From: Engraulis encrasicolus
Lineage: Eukaryota; Chordata; Actinopteri; Clupeiformes; Engraulidae
NCBI RefSeq assembly: GCF_034702125.1
Contig: NC_085860.1
Coordinates: forward strand, 21,742,484 to 21,806,483
Direction of reading: 5' to 3'
Length of the DNA: 64,000 nucleotides
Shown: piece after piece, positions 23,182-35,697 of the stretch
How positions within the stretch are numbered: the stretch's first letter is position 1
How the letters are laid out: each line of letters opens with the position of its first letter
Notes under the pieces: generated by a model
The model's input: the letters and a program-made list of their open reading frames with translations, nothing else
Database searches by the model: none
Told to the model about the DNA's origin: nothing
Translations under genes and position numbers: made by a program

Positions 23182-24621
23182 ATAAGTGGAAGTAGCCATT
23201 GAGAGTAGAAAAAATGGGTGGAAATTTTGGGGGGAAAATTGAAAAAAATGGGGATGTCAGTGGTCCGTGGAAATGGGAAAATGTGTCCTGTGGTGTGACA
23301 TCATTGGTGTGACATTTCTGTAAGATACAATAAAATGATTAATATTCTGCACAAACATATCCCCAATGCTCTTTCTGCTATTGTACCCCCCCCCCCCCCC
23401 CCCCCCCCCCACACACACACCCCCCCCCCCGCACCCGCACCCCCACCCGGCACCCCCACACGTCCATGCATCGTACAGGAAAACAACTGTGATTTCACTG
23501 CATGGTTTCACTGTATTACTTGTAATAATTGTGTGAATGTGACAAATACATCTCCTGGTATCCTTATATACTTGCATGATGCATGAAAAATAAGTAAGGA
23601 TTGAGTAACACAATGCCTAAGCATGTCACACCACAGGACATGAAGTCACACCACAGGAAATTCACTGCATTGTGGTCCTTTTGTATTCGTGATTGACCTC
23701 TGAGCTCATGCTAACTAGATAATGATATTGTGTTTAACCTTAATATGTGTTTTCACTCATAAAAAAACTTTTTTTTCCTTCCATAAGAACAGTCACACAC
23801 CACGGGACACCATAAATGAACCTAAGCATTGTGTGACAGAAACATTGCAATATGTAGACATATTAAGAGGTTAATAGTCACCTTAAACTTCCACACCACT
23901 CTCCAATAACAGAGGTATAACTGGTTAGTAGCCTGTCTTTAAGACCCTTGTAGTTGACCTTGCAGCTGCCCATCCACAAACCTGACTTAGGCCTATATGT
24001 CACCCCACAGGACGCAATTTGTGTTACGAAATTGAACTTGTAGTTAATATTACTGTATTGAGGTTTTTTTCACATTGGTTTATTTTATAGCTGTATATAT
24101 TCCAGGTTTTATTAATGTTACAGTCACACCACAGGATATTTGACATATAAACCTTTCCATAAATCTGAACAAGTTTCTTCTCATCTGAGACTAATATGAA
24201 ACATGATGTACCACCACATCTTCTTTCATTCACATTCGCAGAGGAAAAATATCAATTTTGTAGGTTTTTAACTAATGTTACGTAAAAACAGGGCGTCATG
24301 TCAACCACCCATATATAGGCTACTGTCAATGAGAAGTAGCATACCAACATTTTTACTTGGGCTAAGTACTTAGTAAAAGTACTTATTACTAACTTTTTAC
24401 ATATACTTAAAAGTACCCTCGCAAATGGTTATGATACATTAGGCCTAGAATGAATGTGATTTGTTTAAAAATAAAAAAATCAGGAAGGGGGATGGCCTAG
24501 TAGGCCTATATGTCTTAATTAATAGCACAAATGGTTTTATGCAAGTAAGGCACAAGATGAATGCATCTCAGATTGTGGTTAAAAGTGGCGGCAATGTGGT
24601 AAATAGTGGCTGCAATGAAGA

Positions 24622-24915
24622 AAATATGGGCAGTCAGGGATAAGCGGGTTAGGGCATCAGCTTTGTAGCCCAAAGTTTGCCGGTTCGACTCCCGATCTGC
24701 CAGGTTGGTGGGGGGAGTAATTAACCAGTGCTCTCCCCCATCCTCCTCCATGACTTGAGATACCCTGAGCATGGTACCGTCCCGCCGCACTGCTCCCTTG
24801 GGGGCTGCCCCCTTGTACAGGTCAGGCAGAAATGCAATTTTGTTGTGTGCAGTGTTCACTTCTGTGCTGTGGAGCGCTGTGCCACAATGACAATGGGAGT
24901 TGGACTTCCCAAGTT
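24622..24915 (+). mobile_element. tRNA-derived SINE
   Basis: The head has an A-box-like TAAGCGGGTTAGG and a B-box GGTTCGACTCC, followed by an unrelated body (CTCTCCCCCATCCTCCTCC, GCATGGTACCGTCCCGCC). It is not a functional tRNA gene. Confidence 0.85.
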
Positions 24916-25089
24916 GGGCTTCGCTTTCACAAAATGTAACTAGTAGTAACTAAGTCAGTTTCTTAAATGTAAGGAGTAAAAAGTACAGATACTTAAACAT
25001 GTAATGGAGTAAAAGTAATTTTATGCAAAACTACTTAAGTACAGTAACAAAGTAAAAATACTTAGTCCACCTCTGCGAAGTCCTACGTG

Positions 25090-26440
25090 TTACTATAATA
25101 GGTAAATTAAATCGAGCAATCTGCGTTAGTTCTGGCAGACCACGTAGTCAACGTGCCCTTTTGCCTATTGACTGACGCCGACCCAGCCCATACAACTCTC
25201 CACTAATCAGCTGCGCTTTGGTTAATCAGCTGCAGCTCGCAATTGGATGCTGACATATGGCGTGCTTTATTTAAACTACCGAATTTGTTTTCCTGTCATT
25301 GCTTTTTGCTGCTTGTTTGGCTCCCACCACCTCCCCTGCTCCACCAGACTAATCGTTGTCAAACAATGTCATGTTGTTGTTGTTGCTTGCTCTGTTTGAG
25401 GGGGTATTTTGCCTTTCCAGCTAAATGGAAGGCACATCACCTGAGGATGCTGCTGTTCCCTGTATTGGCTTCCATGGAGCTCATGGAGAAGCCGGGGAAC
25501 TTCCTCCGAACAGAGCCATACCCCCAAACACAAATGTATGCATTCAGAAATAAAGCTTCTGAAATGTATCTCTTTTTCCCCGTCTCATTTTTGACTAGAG
25601 TGGATCTGACGCAACTGATTTTATTTTGGAGTCTTAGCACTTTCAAGATGGCCAACTTTTTGGTTGAACAGTAACTTCAACAGGTGGAAGGATTTTCACA
25701 AAATCTTGTGTGCTACACTCTGGAATTGGTACACTATATGAACTGATTATATTTTGGAGGCCAATTCTTTCAAGATGGCTGACTGTCAAGATGCCCCCAT
25801 CCTTGTGTGCAAGCACTCAATCAAATTGAGCTGGGACATACATGGTCAAGAAGTTGGCAGTGTATGTACTACCTCCAGTTTTGTGAAAGTTTTGGGGATA
25901 TACAGCAGGCAATTGAGGGTGACTATTTGTCTAGTAGAGTAAGATAACCCAAACTCTGCCTTCCTAATGTAAAGGAATGTGCTGAAGCTCCTAAGGGGGC
26001 GTCGTCCCCTCCTTCTTCTCTTTCTGTGGCGTTTGGTGGCGGCTTGCATAAGCTGTGCGCTACCGCCATCTATAGCACCAAGGGGGCTCCTTTTTTTTTT
26101 TTTTTAAGTTCAGAGAGCAGTGAGAATATAGACTATAGACTATAAACAAAATACCAGTTTTTTTCACAGTCTTAGCCTGCACAGTTTTTAAGTGTTGTGT
26201 GAATTGCTATTACACACAGTCAGTAAATGTATGGTCCAGGCCTAATGCAATTTTTTTTTTACTGTGAATGTGCTTGAACAGGACAGCAAATGAGACCCAG
26301 TTCCAGTGCTGAGCTCTGAGATGAACCAGTGCCCTCCCCATCTAGTGTCTCTTTACCAGCTGAAGAGATTGTCAGTGCGACTGGTCGACTGCTGCACAAA
26401 ACCAGGTCAGCAAGGAGCAAATGGTAAGAGTGGGAAACCT
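25090..26440. other. No convincing gene; minor repeats
   Basis: A 143-codon open frame at 25,243-25,674 has low-complexity Cys/Leu/Pro runs and no recognisable domain. A repeat with TTTGGTGGCGGCTTGC at about 25,985-26,105 recurs inverted at about 34,455-34,530. A segment at 26,286-26,403 lies between an AG and a GT and could be an exon, but nothing identifies it. Confidence 0.6.
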
Positions 26441-26444
26441 GAAC

Positions 26445-26780
26445 GTGTTAGGCCATGGGTAGGGAACCTATGGGCCTGGGGCCGTTTATGGCCCCTGAGG
26501 CTGTCTTATCCGGACCTCGATGTAATTTAATGTTTATTATTATTTAATGAAATATGACATGTTTTTTAAAACGATATAAGAAATTATTTGCAATACAATT
26601 AAGTTATATTGTCAGGGGACCTACTAAAGGTGGGACCTGTTGCAAAGGTGGCTGCCTTCAATATAGGCCTGAAGTGCAGGGGCAATCCTGGTTTGTATTC
26701 ATAGTATGGCCCTTGGGGTGACTTAAATTTTGAAGTGGCCTTTCGAATGAAAAAAGTTCTTCACCTCTGTCTCAGACAAA
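26445..26780. repeat. Dispersed repeat, second copy at 33,990-34,230
   Basis: Both copies share GAAATATGACATG, GCAATACAATTAAGTTATAT, CAGGGGACCTA, CCTTCAATATAG and AGTA(T/C)GGCCCTTGG in the same order. Its outer part (CCATGGGTAGGGAACC) looks like an eroded hAT end. Confidence 0.7.
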
Positions 26781-27459
26781 GAAATGATCATCATTGATCA
26801 TTGCATGATAACATTAATTTTCAGAAGATTAATCTGTAAGACGTTAAAAACTAAATGCTGACATTTGAAGTACAAGGATGGCATGAGTCGCCATGTTGGG
26901 CATTAAACAGGAAGACCATTTTTTTATGTAAACCAATTACTTGTTTACAAATGCAACACAATTGTAAACCAATTGTGGTGTAAATTACAGATAGGGCTGT
27001 TGAAGGTTCTCTGCAGGGGCAGCGCAGAAGTTATGAATGGTTAAACATATTCTGCACATTTCTGAAGGGTCTAGGATCAGTATCCCATTGAAAAGTGGAA
27101 TGAAACGCACAACAACGTAAACTAGATATCTACATTTCCTCTGCAGTGCTGAGAGATAACTGAATGGATCTGAGACTGTGGTTGAGTGGAGAGGTGAAGT
27201 TTATTGTTCTGTTTGCGTTTAGACCAACTGCTCAAAGTGGTAGTGTTATTACGGTAGTTACATCTGTCAGAAGAATGTGCATTTTTTTTTATTTTTCATA
27301 CCATCTTACCTAACTGAACTAAAATGCACCTTTCTTCTGGCGATGAAAGGAAGAAGGAACCAAGGTCCCGTCATTCAGAAGTGTATTAGCCTAGTTTATT
27401 AGCCTATATTAGCCTACTTTTTTCAGTATTCAGTGTGGCTTTTGTATTGTCTCTGGCTT

Positions 27460-28890
27460 AGTATTACAAAAGACTGTATTGATCCAAATTTCTTGGATCG
27501 ATTCGATTTCGATCCAGAAGGCCACGATTCGATTCGATCCACAATATCGATCTATTGTATTGTTGCATTGTCACTAAACCTTATGCATAATTATATATGA
27601 AATGTCAACATGAACTGTAAACTGCCTATAAAAACCTAAGTATGTCAGCCTCAGCAGCCAATACAAACATGAAATACCTTGGTATGATAGAGAGGTGAGA
27701 AACTTAGTATGAGAAAGAAAGGTGGTAAATAAATGAGTAGGCCTAATACAGTGCCAGTATCATACTCTACCCCATGGCATTCTGTTTATGCATAATGAAC
27801 CTAAATAATTAATATAAATAACTATCAAACTTTACCATAATTCGCCAACATAATATCTCAGTAACACTGCTACAGACAAAACAAGACTATAGAAAAAAAT
27901 AGAACAAGCGCATGCCGTTTGATTGACAGGCAAGACAGCGCTTCCCTCTGTGGTGGATGTTGAATGTTGACGGTGGCAAAGTAGTGAGAACGTGTTTTTA
28001 GGCAAAAGTGAGGGATTGTGGATAGATTATAGATTGTCTGTGGAATGGGACATGATTAGTGGATGCCACACTGGTGCTCTAATGGTGCTCAGAAGAGATA
28101 TCGCTGAAATCTAACGCTGCTCTAGACCTGTGGAGATTTCTCAGTCAACCATGGAGCTAGGCACTAAAAAATCGTTTCGATGCCAAAAAAATCCTGAAGC
28201 AGTTAATGTAGGCCTAGAACTATAATCTCAGTAATTTACAAGTCCTTCCCCACTGTGCTCTCTCCTCTGGAGGCTATGGGTGTGTGGACGTGAGTGCGTG
28301 AATGAAAAGCACCCTTGCCGTCCTTGCATTTGAAGTTCAAACAGCCTACAAATCGTCTACTTTCTTCTCCCCTTAAAATTCATCTCTCCATCCCAACTCA
28401 GTTACTTGTGTTCGCTGTTAAAAGAAGAAGCAAAGGCATTTTTTGGTCTCAAAAATGAAACCACCGACCGTGTGTATGGTTCGTGTTTTTTTTAAAAGTC
28501 AAGAACACTACTCTGAAATGTATTGATTCTATTATATTGCGGTGCACACTAAATGCGTCGTGTAATGCAAACAAAGTTCCTCTATTAACGAAGGCGAAAT
28601 AACAACAATGCTGCGCAACACAACTGCTGGCATTTCCGAAAGCTGTGTAGATGCCTCTGTCGGGCCGCGGGAAGGTTGCACTATGCATAAAATAAAGTCA
28701 TGAATAGTTTAAAGTAAAAACTGCCACTACTGCCAGGAACAGCCCCGTGCATGTGTGTGTATGTTGAACGAGAGCGAGCCGACGCGGTTGAGAATATAAG
28801 GATGGTCCTCCGCAAAAGATCGATCCACAAAGTTTTGGATTGATATCAGATTTTTCGAACCTGAATCGATATGGGATCGTGGGTCGATTT
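27460..28890. repeat. Repeat with GATCGATTCGATT ends; no gene seen
   Basis: Inverted-looking ends rich in GATCGATTCGATT (27,490-27,550) and TGGATTGATATC / GAATCGATATGGGATCG (28,830-28,885) bound about 1.4 kb of noncoding DNA. Part of the interior (GAGATATCGCTGAAATCTAACG, near 28,095) is related to sequence in the palindrome at 61,470 and 63,450. Confidence 0.55.
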
Positions 28891-28921
28891 TATTTTTATT
28901 ATTATTTTTTTTTTTTTTATT

Positions 28922-28953
<32 letters not shown>

Positions 28954-28973
28954 TTTATTTTTGAACACAGCCT

Positions 28974-29290
28974 TAGTATTTAGCGGTTCGCATTGCAAAC
29001 CAATTTTCCGCTTCGCGAGCGCTAAGATCTGTGGCTTGAACACAACGGCCGGTTCACGATTAGGTGCGGGAAGAGCATCGGCACGGTTCTCAGTCGGCAT
29101 GAATGCGCTCGTTGTCGTCACGGTTCGTGGAGAAAAAACAAGTATTTAGCGGTTCGCATTGCAAACCAATTTTCCGCTTCGCGAGCGCTAAGATCTGTGG
29201 CTTGAACACAACAGCCGGTTCACGATTAGGTGCGGGAAAAAGCATTCACACGGTTCTCAGTCGGCCTGAGTATGCCATGTGTGGAGCTGA
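28974..29290. repeat. Two-copy direct repeat, ~168-bp unit
   Basis: AGTATTTAGCGGTTCGCATT starts both units (about 28,974 and 29,140). They are nearly identical through CGGTTCTCAGTCGGC. The region lies in the presumed first intron of gene A. Confidence 0.85.
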
Positions 29291-29736
29291 ACAGGAGAAG
29301 CATGCAACACATAGTGAATGCAGCCAACAGATCATTTGTGCATTACTTCCCTCTCAGTAAGACATTTACCATTTCACTTGTAAGGCACAATTATGAGAGA
29401 TGTTAGCCACCGTGCACACAATCCATTCAGCTTTCTGCAATTGAGGAGGAGGTACAGGAGCCTCTATTTTGTGGCCAGCATTCATTGTAACATAACTATT
29501 GTACATTCTAAATGGTATATTAACTAAGCTCGGGGCCCTCCTTATAATGCAAGAATCATGTGTTTTGAAAATGACCGTATTGTTATTATTCACAATTTAC
29601 CTAGTGTCCCAACTTCAATGGAGTTGGGGTTTATAGACATATAATACTGGCATCCATAACTGTAATTGTGTGTTTGTTTCTCTTTCTTTCAGACAAGAGA
29701 TTGTATCTTGCACAAAAGCGCATCATAAAAAATACC

Positions 29737-32700
29737 ATGGATGATGTTCCAGAGAGTACAGAAGAGAGCTCAGCAAGCAGAGGGAAGGTTTCATCACACG
29801 ATAAGACGGCGCATACCAACTCCCCTGTCGGCAATGCCCAAGCCAGTACATCTGAATTAGAAAATGATGCTACATCTTTTGACCTTCCAAATCAGAGTTC
29901 CCCTGGCCAGGATGATGTACCACAAAGTGATGATGAGGACGATGTACTACAAATGGTCAGAGAGAAGAATGAGAAAAAAAGACTGTACAATAAAAGACAA
30001 TACTGTCTCTACTGCAAGAAACCTTACGCTAAAATTTCTAAACATCTAGAACAGAAGCACTCCAAGGAACCTGATGTGGCAAGGGCAATTGGATTTCCTA
30101 AGAACTCGAAAGAGAGACAGTTGCATCTGAAACTCCTTCGTAACAGAGGGAATTTGGCACACAACACTAAGGTCGTACAAACAGGAGAAGGGAATTTGGT
30201 ACTATGCAAGACACCAAAACATGGGATGCAGACACAAGACTTTGCACCTTGTACATTCTGCCAGGGATTGTATAAAAAAAAGGTCTTATGGCGACATGTG
30301 AGGATGTGCGAGTTTAGGCCAGATGATGTCACAGCGTTTGCGAACCCTGCTGTCGGCAATGCCCAAGCCAGTACATCTGAATTGGAAAATGATGCTACAT
30401 CGTTTGACCTATCAAATCAGGGTTCGCCTAGCCAGGATGATGTGCCACAAAGTGATGATGAAGATGATGATGATGATGATGATGAAGTACAACAAATGGT
30501 CAGTGGTTCTGGCTCTGAGAAGAATGTGAAAAAAAGACTGTACAATAAAAGACAATACTGTCTCTACTGCAAGAAACCTTACTCTAAAATTTCCAGACAT
30601 CTAGAACGGACACATTCTAAAGAACCTGATGTGGCAAGGGCAATTGGATTTCCTAAAAACTCGAAAGAGAGACAGTTGCATCTGAAACTCCTTCGAAACA
30701 GAGGGAATTTGGCACACAACGCTAAGGTCGTACAAACAGGAGAAGGGAATTTAGTAGCATGCAAGACACCAAAGCATGGGATGCAGACGCACGACTTTGC
30801 ACCTTGTACATTCTGCCAGGGACTATTCACAAAAAAGGTCTTATGGCGACATTTGAAGATATGCGAGTTTAGGCCAGACGATTTCAAAGCCAGACCAGGT
30901 AGAAACCGAGTGCGGCCTCTGTGTGCTCTACCACTTATCAAGACGGACATCAGTCACTTCCAGAAAGACTTCCAAGAAGTGGTGAACCAAATGACCCCAG
31001 ATCAGGTCTCCATTGAAGTGATGAAAGACAAAAACATAATGAGGTTTGGACATCAATTGTACAGGAAACATCGTAGCAGTGATAACAAGGATCGGTTCAT
31101 TAGACAAAGGATGAGAGAGCTCGGAAGACTCCTCTTGAGTGCTAAGAAAGTGACAAAGAATCTCAAAACCTTAAATGATCTAATCAAGCCAAAAAACTTC
31201 ATGCAAACTGTGAAGTCCGTGAAGGATGTTGCTGGCTGTGTGGAAAAAACGAACACGTATAAAAGCCCAACACTTGCCCTGAATCTAGGGGACAGTTTAT
31301 CAAAGATTGCAGAACTTGTTGAAAGCAATGCACGTATCGAAGGTGACTTGGACACTGCTGAAGCTGCTGGACAATTCCGCCATATCTACAATGCCAAGTG
31401 GAATGAACTAGTTTCAGCCGCTGCCAACAGGACCCTTGAAATGGCACAGAACCCGGGGAACTGGGATTCTCCTCTAGTTCTGCCTTTTACAGATGATGTG
31501 AGAAAGTTACATTCATATCTAGATGATAAGTCACAGGAGTACTACAAGGCCTTATCTACAAATGCTAGTACTGAGAATTGGGCAAACCTTACAAAGGTCA
31601 CTTTGACCAAGATAATATTGTTCAATCGTTGGAGAAGTGGGGAAGTGTCTAAAATGTTGCTCTCCAGTTTTATTGTGATCGATCAATCAGAACCAAATTC
31701 AGAAGTAATCGCAGGGCTCTCGAGCTTGCAACAGAAGCTATGTAATCACTTTCAGAGGTTGGAAATACGAGGCGACTGTGACAGAAAATTTGCCCTTCTT
31801 CTTACTCCAGACATGTGCAAATCACTAGAGCTCCTTGTGGAAAAACGGGATGCTTGCGGGGTTGAGGATGACAATCCTTACTTCTTTGCAAGACCAGCTG
31901 GGGCGTCCTTCTTCCGTGCATCTTACTGTTTACGGCACTATGCTGTAGCGTGTGGTGCTAAGAGTGCAGATAATTTGTGCTCCCCAAAGTATCGAGACCG
32001 AGTTTGGACCATCTCGAAGGTGCTGAATCTGACCAGCACCGAACTGAAGCAGTTTCTTGGTTTTCCCATTCCAATCGTCCACGAACAGGTCTATCATCTA
32101 CCTGAGGGCACCTTGCAACTTGCTAAAATATGCAAAGTTTTACTGGCTTTTGAAAGGGGACGGCATGCAGAGTTACAAGGAAAGACGCTAGATGACATCT
32201 ACATCGACTCCGATGGTAAGGAAATTCTTTTTACGTCTTTTCTATACATGATATTTTAATATGATTGCATTTGGAAATGGGAACTTAAATGCAAATATTT
32301 AAACTTGTCCTGTCAGAGAAAGTATGGAAAGTTGTGGAGGAAGATGAGGATGATGAGACCGATACTGAACCGGGAATGAACGGTAAGAAACGTTTCTCAT
32401 GAAACCATCAAAAGTCCCTATATATTTTTTACATTTACCCATTGATGTTTAAACATAAAGCATCATCTTAATATTTTATATGTGGTTTGAAATTTGGCAA
32501 GTTCAATATGGAAAGGATACAATTTAGTATCCCAAACAAAATTTAAATATATTACTCTATTCTAAGTCTAACCCACCTATAAATATATGACCTTCATGAA
32601 TGAAATAAAAAGAATTCTAAAAATGTGTAGTGACATTTTAGCGGTATATGTACAAAATGTAGCATTCCCATAATATCTCTGTAAGAGAAATCTGTAGCCT

Positions 32701-35697
32701 AATCCAAATCAATTGATCTCTCATAGAGAAACAAGATAATCAAGAAATCATAGTTTTTCTGCTTTGCTTGACAAAAAATTGTATAATGCTTATTTAGTTT
32801 AATTTCATTTCTTTAGGTGGCCATGAAGACCAAATGGTAACCATGGCTCAGTCTGTATTAACACGGAACGCTAGTAATGCCATTCCAGGCTATTCCAGGC
32901 AAGGTCAATCAGCACCAAGAAAATGGAACAGAGGTATCGTCCCATTTCTGTTCTATAATATTGGTTTAGCATCTTTGGTTTAGCATCTTTGATATTGATA
33001 TCAATTGATAATTGTTGTGACAGTATTAAAGCTGCACACCTGTCATCGACAAACATTCTATTGTAAGATGACGCACAATTATTATTTTTTTTAGACTTAA
33101 AGTAATGTTAACAATTTTTTTCCCGTAAAAAGTTTTGCCACAAATGATGACACTTATTTGGTTACAGTACATGCAGCCATTCTGACATACCACCATTCTG
33201 ACATGGGCGTATAGTTTTCGGAATGGCGACATCTGTTACTTTTATGGGACGTCCCACCATTCTGACACTTATTTTTTTTGGTCGGAATGGCGATACAGAA
33301 TTGTTCTGACACACAGGTGAATTTTGACAGAATGATCACACCCACTCAGTGTTGCCAGATTGGGCCATTTCCCGCGCAGATGGTCTGCTTAGGATGGACG
33401 TCTGTGGGTAGAAATGGATTTTGGAGGAAAAAAAACAGTTTTTGGCCATAGAAATCAATAGAATTGGGCGGGATTTAGTGCTTCCAGGTGGGTTTTGAGC
33501 ATTTTTTGGGCTGGAAATCATCAGCCTCATCTGGCAACCCTGCCCACTCAGATTATGACTCACATAAGTTACAGATGATGAGAACTCACTGTTGTGTTTT
33601 GTAGGCTATATACACTGCGTTCCAAATTATTATGGAAATTACATTTTTCACTGATAGTCCTAAATGCTATTATAAACTACAGTCATTATATTTTTCAAGT
33701 CATCAACCATTAGAGTACAAATCAATTTTTTTTGGATTAACGTTCCAATGAATTTAAAGGGACACTGTGTGAAATATGCAGTTATGGATAAACCCAACAT
33801 AACCCAACCCAACCTAAGCCAATGCTCACAATCAGGACTCCAGTGGCTCTAGTAATACATGACAACCACATGCATACAGGTACTGGCCATATAATTACAA
33901 TATCATGAAAAAGTTAATTTATTTCCATAATTCCATCAATAATGTTGAACTTTCATGGTTTGTAGATGCATTGCACACATTCTTATGCATTGCACACACC
34001 GTCTAATCCGGCCCCCAATATAATGTCAATTTTCTGCAGCTTCACATGAAATATGACATGTTTTGTTAAGGATTCTTAGAAATTACATTTGCAATACAAT
34101 TAAGTTATATTTCAGGGGACCTAGAGAAGGTGGGGTTTGTGGTAAAGGTGGCCACCTTCAATATAGTCCCAAATTGCAGGGAGAAATCCTGGTTCGTGTT
34201 CATAGTACGGCCCTTGGAGGAAATAGCTACTCCATGGGCAAATATCAGAGACATTCAGCACCTCAAGCATGGACAGCTCCCTCTGAGAGCAAGTTGGTCA
34301 AATAGCTTCTTGTAGAGTAATGTATCTCAAGCTTGTACTTTTTCTGGATCCATGTGATGTGAGGTGAACGCTCCTTTTGGAGAACTTCGGTTGAGAGATC
34401 TTTGGAGATTTTAGGTTGAAAACAAATGGATTTCCCTTAGTGCTGTAGATGGTGGTAGGGCACATCCTTTGCAAGCCGTCACCAAACGCCACAGAAAAAG
34501 ACAAAAGGTGGAGGGGACAACGCCCCCTTACGAGATCAAATTTAAGCACACTCTTTTGCGTAGGGTAGGCATGGTTTGGGGTCTTGGTGTACTAGAAGAT
34601 GTTTCATTAAGGTGTCAGGATGACGATATCAAAACGTGTCGGCGTGGTGGTATGTTGGAATGATGGTTGCCTACTTACTTCCAGGTTGATCCTCGTGGTT
34701 ATATTTTTTAGTATTTTTTTAAAATAATATTGGGATACTGAATGTTTAAAATGAAATGTGAGCTTCCATGTCATTGTAAGACAACATTGTCACCTCCCTA
34801 CTGGACCTCACTGGTTGTTGCTCCTCTGGATTTTTAGCAAAATACTGAATATACTATGACATGTTCATGCCACTAAAAGATATCGCTGTAATGATAAAAG
34901 ATGCGGGGAAGTGTTATGTTCATACCTAATTCTTCAATTGCCATTCACATAGCATGCACTAAATTGCCTTGACATTGCAACGAATTGCATGTTGCTGAAA
35001 TGATGCCGCTGTATTCATACCTGACTTTTTTTCATAACACGCATGAAATTGCATTAGATTTGCACTAAAATATTTCTGTCCCTTATTAGATGTGAAGAAA
35101 TGTAAGCCGGCCTCCATATCCCTGAAGAACAAGTATTTAAAGGGCAGGAGGCTGGTCAGAGAGAAGAGGAGTGAGGCCGCTGCAAAAGACTGTGATGGGC
35201 AGCAGTTCTCATTCATGGGCCTCTTGGAGAACGTAGGAGAAGAAACGGTTACGGCCTCTTACATGTCACAGTCCGAGCCATCATTCCAATCCTTCTCCCA
35301 GCCCCTGTCACAGAGTGTGTCTCAATCCCAATCCCAGTCAGAGTCATGGTTTGAGCCCCTATCTCACTTCACACAACAGGCTACATCAGTTGACCAGAAC
35401 TATCCTCTCCAGCCCCAATCCTCACCACAGTGTCAGTCTACACCAGGGGCGGTAATGGAGGGGCCGTCCACAGCCACGGCTCCACAGGGCCCTGGGAGGA
35501 GGAGAACTAGACCAGACCAGGGACAGATGGACAGTTTTGAGAGTAGTGTAATGTCTGTCATCCAGCAGAACATGGATGAAGAGACCCTCTTTCTGTTGAG
35601 CCTGGCTCCTCGTCTTTGTGGTCTACCGGGGGAGAAAAGGACCCAGGTGAAAATGGATTTCCTGGCCAGCTTACAAAGGGCTGAGTTTCCGGGATGA
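29737..35697 (+). CDS. Zinc-finger / tyrosine-recombinase-like / BESS protein, gene A
   Basis: Coding exons 29,737-32,215, 32,317-32,382, 32,817-32,933 and 35,090-35,697 join in phase 1 at GT/AG sites and give 1,089 aa. The ATG has a strong context (ACCATGG) 44 bp after an acceptor (AG 29,691-29,692). Residues about 90-200 and 275-385 are two copies of a module with a C2H2-like CLYC...H-x4-H finger and a CCHC-like CTFC...WRH finger, after acidic stretches. Residues about 390-830 form a recombinase-like core: FNRWRSGEVSK (Arg codons 31,627 and 31,633), YRDR (Arg 31,993) and LGF...YHLPEGT (Tyr 32,092). The usual second His of LGH is Phe, so strand transfer is doubtful. Exon 4 is Ser/Gln-rich and ends in a BESS-like motif (about 1,049-1,088). 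Likely a nuclear DNA-binding protein derived from a Crypton-like recombinase; the function is inferred. Confidence 0.85.
29827..30876 (+). repeat. In-frame 525-bp duplication inside gene A
   Basis: GTCGGCAATGCCCAAGCC begins at 29,827 and again at 30,352. The offset of 525 bp is exactly 175 codons, and each unit encodes the acidic stretch plus both zinc fingers. Unit 2 is closer to the single module of gene B (SRHLER, CQGLFTKK). Confidence 0.9.
32934..35089 (+). other. Last intron of gene A, with nested repeats
   Basis: It contains a CATTCTGACATACCACC motif cluster (33,170-33,330) also found in gene B's intron (44,815-44,880), and a MITE-like segment at 33,346-33,542 with CAGTGTTGCCAGATT... 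/ ...ATCTGGCAACCCTG ends. It also holds the repeat copy at 33,990-34,230. No separate gene is seen. Confidence 0.7.

Larger units (their letters stand above)
22917..25075. mobile_element. hAT-type element with CAGAGGTGG / CCACCTCTG ends
   Basis: Terminal repeats CAGAGGTGGAAGAAGTACT and the inverse (ACTTAGTCCACCTCTG), with many AAAAGTACTT words inside the ends. The flanking octamers AGAAGCCC and CGAAGTCC match at 6 of 8 positions. The 2.16-kb interior holds other repeats (23,010-23,181; 24,622-24,915), a C run at 23,388-23,410 and scattered CACACCACAGGA motifs. There is no transposase frame. Confidence 0.75.

Noticed and set aside
24622..24700. tRNA gene
   Set aside because: A and B boxes are present, but the cloverleaf is incomplete and a SINE body follows directly. 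The same applies to the tRNA-like head near 47,090-47,155.
25243..25674. 143-codon open frame
   Set aside because: Low-complexity Cys, Leu and Pro runs, no recognisable domain, no splice context, and neighbouring repeats; not reported as a gene.
26286..26403. Possible internal exon between AG and GT
   Set aside because: The frame is short, no neighbouring exon with matching phase was found, and no domain is recognised.
30579..30950. 123-codon frame opposite gene A (also 42,160-42,531 opposite gene B)
   Set aside because: It is the antisense shadow of the zinc-finger coding sequence, and its conservation follows from the sense strand.
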